Origin: Luteimonas saliphila
GTDB lineage: Bacteria > Pseudomonadota > Gammaproteobacteria > Xanthomonadales > Xanthomonadaceae
Reading direction: 5' to 3'
NCBI RefSeq assembly: GCF_016774335.1
Contig: NZ_JAETWA010000048.1
Coordinates: forward strand, 1-64,000
Length of the DNA stretch: 64,000 bases
A program made the position numbers and the translations under genes. Shown piece by piece: positions 51,300 through 62,999 of the stretch (the stretch's first letter is position 1; each line of letters begins with the position of its first letter). The notes under the pieces are model-generated. The model was not told where the DNA came from. It did not search any database and was given only the letters and a program-made list of their open reading frames with translations.

Positions 51300-54257
51300 A
51301 TGGCTGCAGAACGGCAGGCGCGTTCGCCCGGTTCGGCGTCCACGGTACGTGCCGTGGGAATCGCGGTGGGGGTGCTGCTGATGGTGGGGCTGGCGGTGCT
51401 GCTCCAGCACGATCGCCAGGCGCGGATCGACGCCGCGCACCGCCAGAGCCTGGCGCTGGCCACCGGCGTCGACCGCCTGCTGCACTATGGCCTGCGCAAC
51501 CTTTCGCGGGCGATGGAAGGGATCGCCGCCGACGTCGCCACCTGGGCCGCGGCGCCCGCCGGGGACGACGTCCCGATCAGGGAGGCCATCGCAGGCGTGG
51601 TGGACCGGCATCCGGAACTGCATTCGATCGTGCTGGTCGATGCGCAGGGTCGTGCGCTGTCGGAAGGTGCAGGCGATCCCGAGCTGCCCGGATGGGTCGC
51701 GCGGGGAGACGGGAATGCCCGACTGGTGGTGGGGCCGCTGCAGGCCGACGGCGGCGGCGGATGGTGGCTGCTGCTGGCGTCTCCATTCGACCGGGACCGA
51801 TGGCTGCTCACGCGGATGCGGACCACGGAACTCGAACGCATGATCCGCGACCTCGACATCGGCCGCGACGGCAATGTCGCCGTGCTGCGCGAAGACGGCC
51901 TGGTGCTGGCGCGCTTGCCCGACGAGGGTGAAGGCACTTTCGTGGGGCGACGGGTCGACGTGCCTGACGCCGTCCGCGAGGGGGCCGGATCGATGTCGCT
52001 GGAAAGGGCGAGCGTGCTGGACGGTATCGAGCGCGCACAGGCATTCAGCGCCACCAGCGGCTACGCGTTGGTCGTGGCCGCGGGTCTCGGCCTGGGCGAA
52101 GCGCTGAGCCCGTGGTATCGGCTCGCCGTCATCGCTTTCGGCATCGCGCTGCTGTACTGGGGAGGGCTGGCCTTCCTGGTCCGGCGGCTGTCCAACGCCG
52201 CACGCGCGCAGGAATCGCTGGTGCGGGAGCTGGAGGCGCAGGCCGACTGGCTGGACCAGGCTCAACAGGCCGCGCGTACCGGCGTCTGGCAGTTCGAGTC
52301 GGAGGACCAGCGCGTCCGGGTGTCGGCGCACACCGCGGCGATGTTCGGTTTCGAGCCCGCTCCCATGGTGCAGCCGGCCGCCACGTTCTTCGGCCGTATC
52401 CATCCGGACGACCGGGCCCGGGTGGAAAGTCTGTTCGCGCAGGCGCTGCAGACCGGCGCCTCCTACGTGGCCGAGTATCGTGTTGTGCTCGACGACGGCC
52501 AGGAGCGCTGGATCAGCGCCCGCGGCGGCATGTCCGGGGAAGGCGACGGCGTGCGTCGCATTACCGGCACGGTGGTGGACATCACCGACCGGCACGAGGC
52601 GCAGGCGCGCATCGAGCGTGCGGAAACGCAGTTCCGCGCCCTGTTCGAGCGCAACCCGCTGCCGTTCTGGGTGTTCGACGCCGAGACCCTGCGCTTCCTC
52701 GCCGTCAACCAGGCGGCCGTTGCCTCGTACGGCTACAGCGCCGACGAGTTCCTGTCGATGACCATCCTCGACATCCGGCCGCCGGAGGAGGCCGACGCGG
52801 TGCTGGAATCGATGCGCCGGCGTTCTTCGGACCAGGACGTGGATGGCGTGTGGACCCACATGCGGCGCGATGGCAGCCGCCTGGAGGCACGCGTCTTCAG
52901 CAGCGGCATCGAGTTCGGTGGCAGGCCGGCGCGACTGGTGCTGGCCGAAGACGTGAGCGACCGCGTCGCCTACGAACGCGACCTGGCCTGGCGCGCGACG
53001 CACGACGCCACGACCGGCCTGAGCAACCTCGCGGCGCTGACGCAGCAGCTCGATGCGATGGCGGCAGACGGCAAGGCGACGCGCTATGCCATCGCCTACG
53101 TGCGCTTGCGCGAGCTGGAGCTGGTGGCGCCCACGCTCGGGCAGCGCGTCAGCGAGGCCCTGCTGCGCGAAATCGCCGCGCGCATCGCCATGGTCGGCGC
53201 CGAGTACGGCATGGCCGGCTACTGGCCCGGCCAGTCGTTCGTGGTGGTCGCGCTGGATGCCGGTCGCGGTGGCGCGATGCTCGCGGCGCTGGAACGCGCC
53301 ATCGCCACGCCGGTCGAAATGGAAGGCGGCGCGCCTCCGATCGAGGCATCGATCGGCATCGCCGAAGGTCCGGATCCGGGCGAGACCGCCGAGCAGGTGG
53401 CCGGGCACGCGGCGCTGGCGGCGCTGCAGGCATGGCAGGACCAGGTGCCGACGCTGTCGTTCGACCGTGCGATGGCGTCGCAGGCGGCCGAACGCATGGT
53501 GCTGGCGCGACGCCTGCGCGAGGCGCTGGACAAGCGCGAGTTCGAACTGCATTTCCAGCCGATCCACCGGCTCGTCGACGACAGGCTGGTGGCGGTGGAG
53601 GCGCTGCTGCGGTGGCGGCAGGAGGGCGGCTACGTTCCGCCCGACGTGTTCGTGCCGCTGGCCGAGGCCTCGGGACTGATCCTGCCGATCGGGCGATGGG
53701 TGCTGGAAGAGGCTGCGCGCAGCCACGGACGGCTTGCCGCGCACGGCCTGGCGCAGGTCGCGATCGCGGTCAACGTATCGGCCGTCCAACTGCTGGCCGA
53801 CGGCCTGTCGGAGGCGATCCTGGACCTGCAGCGCAAGTTCGATCTGCCTGCGGGCGCGCTGCATGTGGAGCTGACCGAAAGCGTGGTGTTGCGCCGGCCG
53901 CAGGCCGCGCGCGTGCGCATGCTGCAGTTGCGCGCCGCGGGCGTGCGCATCTCGATCGACGATTTCGGCACCGGCTTTTCCAGCATGGCCTACCTGCGGG
54001 ACCTGCCGCTGGACTGCCTCAAGATCGACCGCAGCTTCGTGCAGCAGGTGCATGCCGACGAGCGCAACGCCTCGATCTGCCGCGCCCTGATCGCGCTGGC
54101 GCGGGGCCTGGGGCTGGGCACGATCGCCGAGGGCGTGGAGAGCGCCGACGAGCTGGAATGGCTGCGCCGCAACGGCTGCGAGCAGGCACAGGGCTACCAC
54201 CTCGGCCGCCCGGTGCCGCTGGACCGGCTGCTCGAGTCGATCGGCACTCCCCGATAG
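51300..54257 (+). CDS. membrane PAS/PAS/degenerate-GGDEF/EAL c-di-GMP phosphodiesterase
   Basis: 985 residues. TM1 (about 16-36) and TM2 (near 279-300) enclose a ~240-residue periplasmic Cache-like sensor. Two PAS domains follow (from ~320 and ~445). The GGDEF domain is degenerate: WPGQSF stands where GGDEF should be, so no cyclase activity is expected. The EAL domain is intact: VAVEALLRW, NVSAVQLL, ELTESVVL, IDDFGTGFSS, LKIDRSF, EGVES and QGYHLGRP. It should hydrolyse c-di-GMP in response to a periplasmic signal. The second ATG is preferred (AGGG at nine bases); ATG 51291 is an alternative. Confidence 0.92.
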   Translation: MAAERQARSPGSASTVRAVGIAVGVLLMVGLAVLLQHDRQARIDAAHRQSLALATGVDRLLHYGLRNLSRAMEGIAADVATWAAAPAGDDVPIREAIAGVVDRHPELHSIVLVDAQGRALSEGAGDPELPGWVARGDGNARLVVGPLQADGGGGWWLLLASPFDRDRWLLTRMRTTELERMIRDLDIGRDGNVAVLREDGLVLARLPDEGEGTFVGRRVDVPDAVREGAGSMSLERASVLDGIERAQAFSATSGYALVVAAGLGLGEALSPWYRLAVIAFGIALLYWGGLAFLVRRLSNAARAQESLVRELEAQADWLDQAQQAARTGVWQFESEDQRVRVSAHTAAMFGFEPAPMVQPAATFFGRIHPDDRARVESLFAQALQTGASYVAEYRVVLDDGQERWISARGGMSGEGDGVRRITGTVVDITDRHEAQARIERAETQFRALFERNPLPFWVFDAETLRFLAVNQAAVASYGYSADEFLSMTILDIRPPEEADAVLESMRRRSSDQDVDGVWTHMRRDGSRLEARVFSSGIEFGGRPARLVLAEDVSDRVAYERDLAWRATHDATTGLSNLAALTQQLDAMAADGKATRYAIAYVRLRELELVAPTLGQRVSEALLREIAARIAMVGAEYGMAGYWPGQSFVVVALDAGRGGAMLAALERAIATPVEMEGGAPPIEASIGIAEGPDPGETAEQVAGHAALAALQAWQDQVPTLSFDRAMASQAAERMVLARRLREALDKREFELHFQPIHRLVDDRLVAVEALLRWRQEGGYVPPDVFVPLAEASGLILPIGRWVLEEAARSHGRLAAHGLAQVAIAVNVSAVQLLADGLSEAILDLQRKFDLPAGALHVELTESVVLRRPQAARVRMLQLRAAGVRISIDDFGTGFSSMAYLRDLPLDCLKIDRSFVQQVHADERNASICRALIALARGLGLGTIAEGVESADELEWLRRNGCEQAQGYHLGRPVPLDRLLESIGTPR

Positions 54258-54296
54258 CGCCGGCAGCGGCGCGGCCGCCGGCGGCGACCTCGACGG

Positions 54297-57242
<2,946 letters not shown>

Positions 57243-57342
57243 GGCGGGCATCCGGCAGGGGGCGGGCGCCGGGACGGTACGGCCCGCGATCGTCTTCCCG
57301 TGCCGGACGACGAAAGGCGTGCACGCCGGTTCCGGCGAAGTG

Positions 57343-57539
57343 CCCCTCTGTCCTTTTGCCTGAGAGTTTGGAAGCGCGCCGACGAAGGATCGCGCTTCGT
57401 GCCCCTTCGGCGCCGGTTCCGGCGATGCCGGTCGGTCTCTCCAGAGTGTTTGCCGCGTCCGGTGGTATCGGGCCTGAGCGATTACGGGCGTTTGCGCCTT
57501 CGGCAGCGGGGGCCGGGACCCACGCTTCTCCCACCGGAC
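57343..57539 (-). promoter_or_regulatory. tandem glycine riboswitch (gcvP leader)
   Basis: On the minus strand two glycine aptamers are adjacent. Aptamer 1 (57539-57457) has a P1 stem GTCCGGTGG/CCACCGGAC, GGGAGAAGC, GCCGAAGGCGCAA and a CTCAGGC closing segment. Aptamer 2 (57448-57343) has CTCTGGAGAGACCG, CGCCGAAGGGGCA and CTCTCAGGCAAAAGGACAG. Cooperative binding of glycine normally turns on the downstream cleavage genes. Confidence 0.93.
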
Positions 57540-57548
57540 TGCGGTGCG

Positions 57549-57554
57549 ATTATA
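57549..57554 (-). promoter_or_regulatory. gcvP: sigma-70 -10 box for gcvP riboswitch transcript
   Basis: A perfect TATAAT on the minus strand, 10 bases upstream of the first aptamer. A -35 box near 57572-57577 (GCGGTT) is weak. The transcription start would be around 57542, just before the riboswitch. Confidence 0.65.
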
Positions 57555-57650
57555 GCCCCGGGCGGCGGGAAAACCGCGGCCGTCACGTGCCGCGCGTCGC
57601 CGGCGTCGGATGTCTTGCTACCCTGAACGGCAGACGCCACGAGGACCCGC

Positions 57651-58388
57651 GTGAACACGACACCGCCGCCACCCGCGATGCCCATCCCCCCGGACATGGA
57701 GCTGGATGCCGACCGGTCCGTCGTCCGCAGGCTCTGGGATGTGTTCCGGCGCGAGCCGATGCTGCTGGTGACCTGCAGCTACCTGTTCGTCTCGATCGTG
57801 GGGCTGTGGGACCTGTACTGGTTCTACCGACGCTTCGACATCCCGATCCTGGAATTCCTGCAGAGCAGCGACTACTTCGTCGCCGGGCTGCGCCGTCCGG
57901 CCTACGCCGGACTGCTGGCCTGGACGCTGCTGGTGGCGGCGCTCTCGATCTGGCCGCAACGCTGGCGCATGCGCCATCCCGAGCGCGCCGCGCGCCTGGA
58001 TCGCCGCTGGTGGTTTCGCGCGTTCTTCCCGAGACGGGGCGACTGGTGGGCGTACTTCGGTCTGCATCCGGAGACGACGGCGACGCTGACCGCGCTGGCG
58101 GTCATGGCGATGATGCTCTTCCACCAGAGCGATTCGCGCGCCGATGCGATCCGCGCCGGCGGCGGCAATGCGGTCCAGGTGGTGGACACCCGGGGCACCG
58201 TCGGCGGCGACTGGCGCATGCTCGGGACCAGCAGCGCCTACGTCTTCCTGTGGGATGCGGTGGAACAGCGTGCGCTGGTCCTGCCGATCGAATCGATCGC
58301 CGGCATCCGGCCGCTCGCCTCCACCGACGCCGCGGCCAAGCCCGAGGCCGCGCAGCCGGCGTCGCCTGCAGGCGACGGAGCACGATGA
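57651..58388 (+). CDS. hypothetical membrane protein
   Basis: 245 residues from a GTG preceded by GAGGA. There are about three hydrophobic helices: PMLLVTCSYLFVSIVGLWDLYW, AGLLAWTLLVAALSIW and TLTALAVMAMMLFH. The N-terminus is a Pro-rich cytoplasmic stretch; the last ~100 residues are soluble, with VQVVDTRGTVGGDWRMLGTSSAYVFLWD suggesting a small beta domain. I recognise no family. The stop overlaps the MFS start (ATGA), so the two are translationally coupled and probably function together. Confidence 0.7.
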   Translation: MNTTPPPPAMPIPPDMELDADRSVVRRLWDVFRREPMLLVTCSYLFVSIVGLWDLYWFYRRFDIPILEFLQSSDYFVAGLRRPAYAGLLAWTLLVAALSIWPQRWRMRHPERAARLDRRWWFRAFFPRRGDWWAYFGLHPETTATLTALAVMAMMLFHQSDSRADAIRAGGGNAVQVVDTRGTVGGDWRMLGTSSAYVFLWDAVEQRALVLPIESIAGIRPLASTDAAAKPEAAQPASPAGDGAR

Positions 58389-59632
58389 AGGCTCCCGGCG
58401 TTCCGCTGCGTGGACTGGCGCTGCTGCTCGCCGGCCTGGCGATGTTCGGGCCGTTCTCGATCGACACCATCTTCCCGGCGTTCCCGGCGATGGGCGCCGA
58501 CCTGGGCGCCGACAAGCTGGCGATGCAGCAGACGATCAGCGTGTACCTGGTCGCCTACGCGCTGATGAGCCTGGTGCACGGGCCGCTGTCGGACATCCTC
58601 GGCCGCAGGCGGGTGATCCTGGCCGGGCTGGTGGTGTTCACCCTGGCCTCGGTGGGCTGCGCGCTGGCCGACGAGCTCGCGACGCTGCTGGCGTTCCGGG
58701 CGCTGCAGGGGCTATCTGCGGGCGTCGGCCTGATCGTGGGCCGCGCGGTGATCCGCGACCTGCTGCACGGCGACGACGCCCAGCGGCTGATGAGCCAGGT
58801 GACGATGATCTTCGGCGCGGCGCCGGCGATCGCGCCGATCATCGGCGGCTGGCTGCTCGGCTGGGGCCGCTGGCCGCTGATCTTCTGGTTCCTGGTGGGC
58901 TTCTCGGTGCTGCTGCTGCTCGCCACCTGGCGCTGGCTGCCCGAAACCCTGGCGCCGGCGTCGCGCCTGTCGCCGGCCCCGAGGAAGCTGCTGCGCGACT
59001 ACGCGTACATCGCGCTCAATCCACGCTTCCAGCGGCTCGCCGCCGCGGGCGCGTTCAACTTCGCCGCGCTGTTCCTGTACATCGCCTCGGCGCCGGCGTT
59101 CGTGCTCGACCTGCTGAGGCTGGACGAACGCCAGTTCGGCTGGTTCTTCATCCCGATGATCAGCGGGATGATGCTCGGTGCGTTCGTGTCGGGCCGTGCG
59201 GCGGGACGGATCAGCGGAACGCGCCTGGTGAACATCGGTTTCGCCTGCAGCGGCGTGGCGATGCTGGCCAACATCGGTTACAGCGCGCTGGTCGATACCC
59301 CGACGTTGCCGTGGGCGGTACTGCCGATGACGCTCAACGCCTTCGGCATCGCGCTGGTGTTCCCGATCCTCACCCTCGCCATCCTCGACATGTACCCGCG
59401 CCAGCGCGGCTCGGCCTCGTCGCTGCAGGCGTTCACCGGGCTGGTGCTCAATGCGCTGCTGGCAGGCGTGCTGTCGCCGCTGGTCAGCCACGATGCCCTG
59501 GCGCTTGCGCTGCTGGCGGCCGCATTCGTGCTGATGGGCTGGGTGTTCTGGCGCTGGGAGACGCGGCGCGGCCGGACGCCACCGGCCTGTCCCCAGGCGC
59601 CCTCGGAACTGGAGCCGACCGGGCAGTTGTAG
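58385..59632 (+). CDS. Bcr/CflA-type MFS drug exporter
   Basis: 415 residues with 12 predicted helices. Family signatures: DTIFPAFPAMGADLGAD in TM1, the motif A loop GPLSDILGRRRVILAG, and motif C-like GAAPAIAPIIGGWLLG in TM5. Members of the Bcr/CflA subfamily expel bicyclomycin, sulfonamides or metabolites by proton antiport. The ATG overlaps the stop of the preceding membrane protein (ATGA). Confidence 0.92.
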   Translation: MKAPGVPLRGLALLLAGLAMFGPFSIDTIFPAFPAMGADLGADKLAMQQTISVYLVAYALMSLVHGPLSDILGRRRVILAGLVVFTLASVGCALADELATLLAFRALQGLSAGVGLIVGRAVIRDLLHGDDAQRLMSQVTMIFGAAPAIAPIIGGWLLGWGRWPLIFWFLVGFSVLLLLATWRWLPETLAPASRLSPAPRKLLRDYAYIALNPRFQRLAAAGAFNFAALFLYIASAPAFVLDLLRLDERQFGWFFIPMISGMMLGAFVSGRAAGRISGTRLVNIGFACSGVAMLANIGYSALVDTPTLPWAVLPMTLNAFGIALVFPILTLAILDMYPRQRGSASSLQAFTGLVLNALLAGVLSPLVSHDALALALLAAAFVLMGWVFWRWETRRGRTPPACPQAPSELEPTGQL

Positions 59633-59679
59633 CGGCGATGCCGACGGCCTCGACGTCGTGCCGTTCGAACGCGTCCTGC

Positions 59680-59742
59680 CATCCTTGCCGCAGCTCCTGC
59701 CATCCCTGCGGCAGTTCCTGTCATCCCTGCGGCAGTTCCTGT
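59680..59742. repeat. 21-bp tandem repeat, three units
   Basis: Three units of CATCCCTGCGGCAGTTCCTGT (59680, 59701, 59722); the last two are identical, the first has four changes. They abut a GTCATCCCGAGCGCAGCGAGG sequence. It lies in the gap between the convergent MFS and M28 genes and contains no reading frame of interest. Confidence 0.85.
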
Positions 59743-59838
59743 CATCCCGAGCGCAGCGAGGGATCTACGCTTGCGTGCCATGGCTCGGCCATGCGCGGAT
59801 CCCCCGCCGCGCCAGGGAAGACATCCGGTTAGAAGCGG

Positions 59839-61377
59839 CTAGCGTTCTTCCGGTGTTCCCTCGCGCGGATGCAGGCGCAGCAGCGGCGCGAGCTTCGCCC
59901 GGGGCATCGGTGGGTTGGTGCGCGGTGCCGGTGGCCCAGGGCGGACGGCGGCATCGGAGGGCGGGGGCGCGTCCACGCCCATCGCGGTGGCCGGTGCCAG
60001 CGGCTGCGCGCCATTGCGCCGCCTTGGCGACGGCACATGCGTCTTGCCGAGCTCGCCGACGAAGGCCAGCCCCAGTTTCGCGAAGTGCACGCTCACCGCA
60101 GCGCGTTCGCCCATGTAGGCCAGGGTGTCGGTGGTGGTGTGCAGGCGGGTGAAGAAGGTCGGTTCGGCCATCATCGCCGCCGGATAGCCGGCGGCGGTCC
60201 ACGAGGCATGGTCGGAGCAGGCGTAGCCGCAGGTGTCGAAGCCGCGGGTCAGCCCGAGCGGGGCGAGGTAGCTGTCGAACAGGCGGGTGACGAAATCCTG
60301 CAGGGTCGGATTGGAGTTGTCGGTCATCAGACGCATCGCGTACTGGCTGCCGGCGGCGTAGTTGGTCATGTCCAGCTGCAGCACGCCGACCACCTGGACG
60401 CCCTGGCTGCGGAACGACTGCGCGATCGCGTTGGAACCGCGCAGCCCCACTTCCTCGGCCGCATAGCCCATGAACTTGAGGGTGCGTTTCGGCCGCCAGC
60501 CGTCGGCCAGCGCGATGCGGATGATCTCGGTGATGGTGGCGATGCCGGAGGCGTCGTCGTCGGCGCCCGGCGCGTTCATCGCGTTGCCGCTGCCGCTGTT
60601 GGAAATGGAGTCGAGATGCCCGCCGACCACGACCACCTCGTCCGGCAGTTCGCTGCCGCGCACGGTCAGGATCACCGAGGGTTGCCCGCCGCAACTCCCG
60701 CAGGCGGTGAACAGTTCGGCGGTGACGTCGCTGCGGCCGTTCGCCAGCGCCAGCCAGGTGTCGCGGATCCACAGCGCAGCGCTATGGCCGTGCGTGCTGG
60801 CGTAATAGCGATTCGGCCAGGCCGTCGACAGATGGTGGATGTGGCCGAGGATGTTGGCTTCCTGCACCTGCGGCAGCCACGATGCCACCGTGGCGGCATT
60901 GTCGATGGCGTAGTCGGCCAGCGCCTTGGGTTGCAGGGCCCTGGACGACTGTTCGCTGCGGAGGAACGACTCGGCTTCTGCGCGCGTGGCGAACGCGAAA
61001 TACCCGCCGCAGTGGCGCTCGCGTTCGTGGATGCCGTGGCTGATCTCGGGCAACTGCCAGGCCTGCGCCTCCGCGAGCACCAGCTCGTTGCCGAGGCTGT
61101 CGCGCCGCGCCGCGGTCTTGCGCGCGTGGGTGGCGATGCCGCCTTCGAACAACGCGCGCGAGGTGACGAGATAAACCCTTGCGAAGGGATCCTCCTGCGC
61201 AGGCGTGGAAGGCGCGGCGGGGGCGGAGGGCGTACGGACGGGCCGAAGCGCCGGCGCGGCGACGCGGAGGGTTTCCGCGACATCGCCGGGCGCGGGAGCG
61301 CCCGCGGTCGCAGCGGTGGCGCACAAGGCGCATGCGCCCGCCAGAAGGAGGTTGAAGACCTGCGACATTCCTGCCAT
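59839..61377 (-). CDS. secreted M28-family aminopeptidase
   Basis: 512 residues. Signal peptide VFNLLLAGACALCATAATAG, a propeptide-like N-terminal part to about residue 200, then the zinc aminopeptidase: VVVVGGHLDSIS (His, Asp ligands), APGADDDASGIA, KFMGYAAEEVGLRGS (catalytic Glu), LQLDMTNYA and SDHASWTAAGYPA. The Pro-rich C-terminus carries PRRRNGAQPLAP, a motif shared with the adjacent serine protease. It probably acts extracellularly on peptides (leucine aminopeptidase-like). GGAGG is five bases before this ATG. Confidence 0.9.
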   Translation of the reverse strand: MAGMSQVFNLLLAGACALCATAATAGAPAPGDVAETLRVAAPALRPVRTPSAPAAPSTPAQEDPFARVYLVTSRALFEGGIATHARKTAARRDSLGNELVLAEAQAWQLPEISHGIHERERHCGGYFAFATRAEAESFLRSEQSSRALQPKALADYAIDNAATVASWLPQVQEANILGHIHHLSTAWPNRYYASTHGHSAALWIRDTWLALANGRSDVTAELFTACGSCGGQPSVILTVRGSELPDEVVVVGGHLDSISNSGSGNAMNAPGADDDASGIATITEIIRIALADGWRPKRTLKFMGYAAEEVGLRGSNAIAQSFRSQGVQVVGVLQLDMTNYAAGSQYAMRLMTDNSNPTLQDFVTRLFDSYLAPLGLTRGFDTCGYACSDHASWTAAGYPAAMMAEPTFFTRLHTTTDTLAYMGERAAVSVHFAKLGLAFVGELGKTHVPSPRRRNGAQPLAPATAMGVDAPPPSDAAVRPGPPAPRTNPPMPRAKLAPLLRLHPREGTPEER

Positions 61378-61459
61378 GGCGCCTCCGTGCCGCCGGTGCA
61401 GGCGCACACCGGCGCATCAGTGTTGATTCGTTGTCAGCGGTTCGCGGCCGGGCCCCACG

Positions 61460-62896
61460 TCACGGCGGTGCCAAGGGGTGCGAGCCGTTCCTGCGCCGCG
61501 GCGTCGTGACTTCCGGCGCGAGGTACTGGCGGATGTTCGGGAAGTCGACGTCGAAGCGCGAATACCAGTCGCGGTTGCCGGTATTGGACAGCGAGCCGCT
61601 GTTCGCGCAACTGGCATCGCCGCCATGCAGGCCGCCACGCAGGTAATAGCCGGTCGTATCGGAGGTAAACAGGCCCGATCCGCTGCTGCCGCCTTCGGTG
61701 GTGCCCTCCAGCCAACCGGCAGCGTGGCTGCTGGCGTCGCTGTCTGCCGGGATGTGCTGGCCGAGCGACACCTTCTTGAGGTCGCCGGCGGGGTGGTGGA
61801 TCGCGGTCACCGGGGCCGACGCCGGCAATGCCCCGGCGTCCCAGCCGGCGAACATGGCGTTTGCGGGCGCCGCGTCGCGAAGGCGCAGCAGCGCGCCGTC
61901 GGTGGTTCCGCTCGAATACAGGTAGTCGGCGCCACCGCTGAGCAGGGTGTACTCGCCCACGGTACCGGCGCCACAGCCGGTCGACTCGAAGTTCCAGTAG
62001 GTATTCAGGGTCGAGGCGACGGCCTGCGTACTGATGCAGTGGTGCGCGGTGTGGAAGTAGGGCGTCTGCGTGGCCGTGTCCGTATCGTTGAGCAGCGTGC
62101 CCGTGCACAGGTAACTGCCGCCGTTCTTCACGAATACTATGCGCGCCACCGCAGCCTTGGCGCTGACGAAGCGCTGGCCGAGATCCGCCACCCGGCAAAC
62201 GGTATCGATGTTGCAACTGCCCGAGTCGCCGATGTCCTTCAGGATCTTGAAGTCATCCAAGGGACCGGCCATGAGGTGGCTCAGCGCTGGCGCCCGCAGG
62301 CGGACCCGCCGGGGATCGACGCCGGCAGGCAGCCACAGTTCGACATGCTGCCTTTCGCCGTCGGTCATCGGCGTCCAGAACAGACCCTGCGCATCGATCG
62401 ACGCGAGCGCGTGCGCCCCGGAAAGCGCAGCCACGATCGCGTCCGGCCTGGTGGAGCCGGCGAAGCGCAGTTCGGCGCGGGGGTCGAGGGTGCCCACGTC
62501 CAGGCCAACGCGGATGGCGTAGGCGAGCGGCGAGGTGAACTCAAGGCGGGCGACGGAACTGCCGTCGGAAAGCCGGCCCCATTCCAGCGGGGGCAGGTCG
62601 GGCGCGGAGGCCTCGCCGGACGCCTGGCGCGCGATGCCGATCTGGAGCGGTTTGCCGATGCGGCGGGCATTGTCCTCGCGCAGTCTGAGGATCCGTTCCG
62701 CGGACATCTCGCCGTAGCCGAGGCGCGCGACCACGAACGTCCGCATATCGGCGGCACGCCAGGTCTCGACGGCTTTCGTGGCCGGCGTGCGGCTCATTTC
62801 GCCACGCACGCGCGGCGCGTCGGCGGCTGCGCTCGCGCTCGCGACGGCAAGCAACGCGGCCATGCACGACAGCGTGGTCAAACGGACTGACTGCAT
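61460..62896 (-). CDS. secreted trypsin-like (S1) serine endopeptidase
   Basis: 478 residues. Signal peptide LTTLSCMAALLAVASASAAA, a ~190-residue N-terminal pro-region, then the S1 domain: catalytic His in HTAHHCIST, Asp in TDGALLRLRDA, and Ser in TEGGSSGSGLFTSD. Cys in SCNID, SYLCTG, HHCIST and TGCGAG make disulfides. The layout resembles Lysobacter/Achromobacter lysyl endopeptidase. The tail TPRRRNGSHPLAPP matches that of the M28 neighbour. AAGGGGG lies six bases before the ATG. Probably an extracellular protease co-expressed with the M28 gene. Confidence 0.9.
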   Translation of the reverse strand: MQSVRLTTLSCMAALLAVASASAAADAPRVRGEMSRTPATKAVETWRAADMRTFVVARLGYGEMSAERILRLREDNARRIGKPLQIGIARQASGEASAPDLPPLEWGRLSDGSSVARLEFTSPLAYAIRVGLDVGTLDPRAELRFAGSTRPDAIVAALSGAHALASIDAQGLFWTPMTDGERQHVELWLPAGVDPRRVRLRAPALSHLMAGPLDDFKILKDIGDSGSCNIDTVCRVADLGQRFVSAKAAVARIVFVKNGGSYLCTGTLLNDTDTATQTPYFHTAHHCISTQAVASTLNTYWNFESTGCGAGTVGEYTLLSGGADYLYSSGTTDGALLRLRDAAPANAMFAGWDAGALPASAPVTAIHHPAGDLKKVSLGQHIPADSDASSHAAGWLEGTTEGGSSGSGLFTSDTTGYYLRGGLHGGDASCANSGSLSNTGNRDWYSRFDVDFPNIRQYLAPEVTTPRRRNGSHPLAPP

Positions 62897-62999
62897 CAGG
62901 ATCCCCCTTCTCATCCGGGCCCATCATAGGCCAGCAGGTGGGACGCAGGTAGGCGTTGGCGGGGCCGGTATGCGGCCCCGCACGTGTGGCCCGGTTGGC

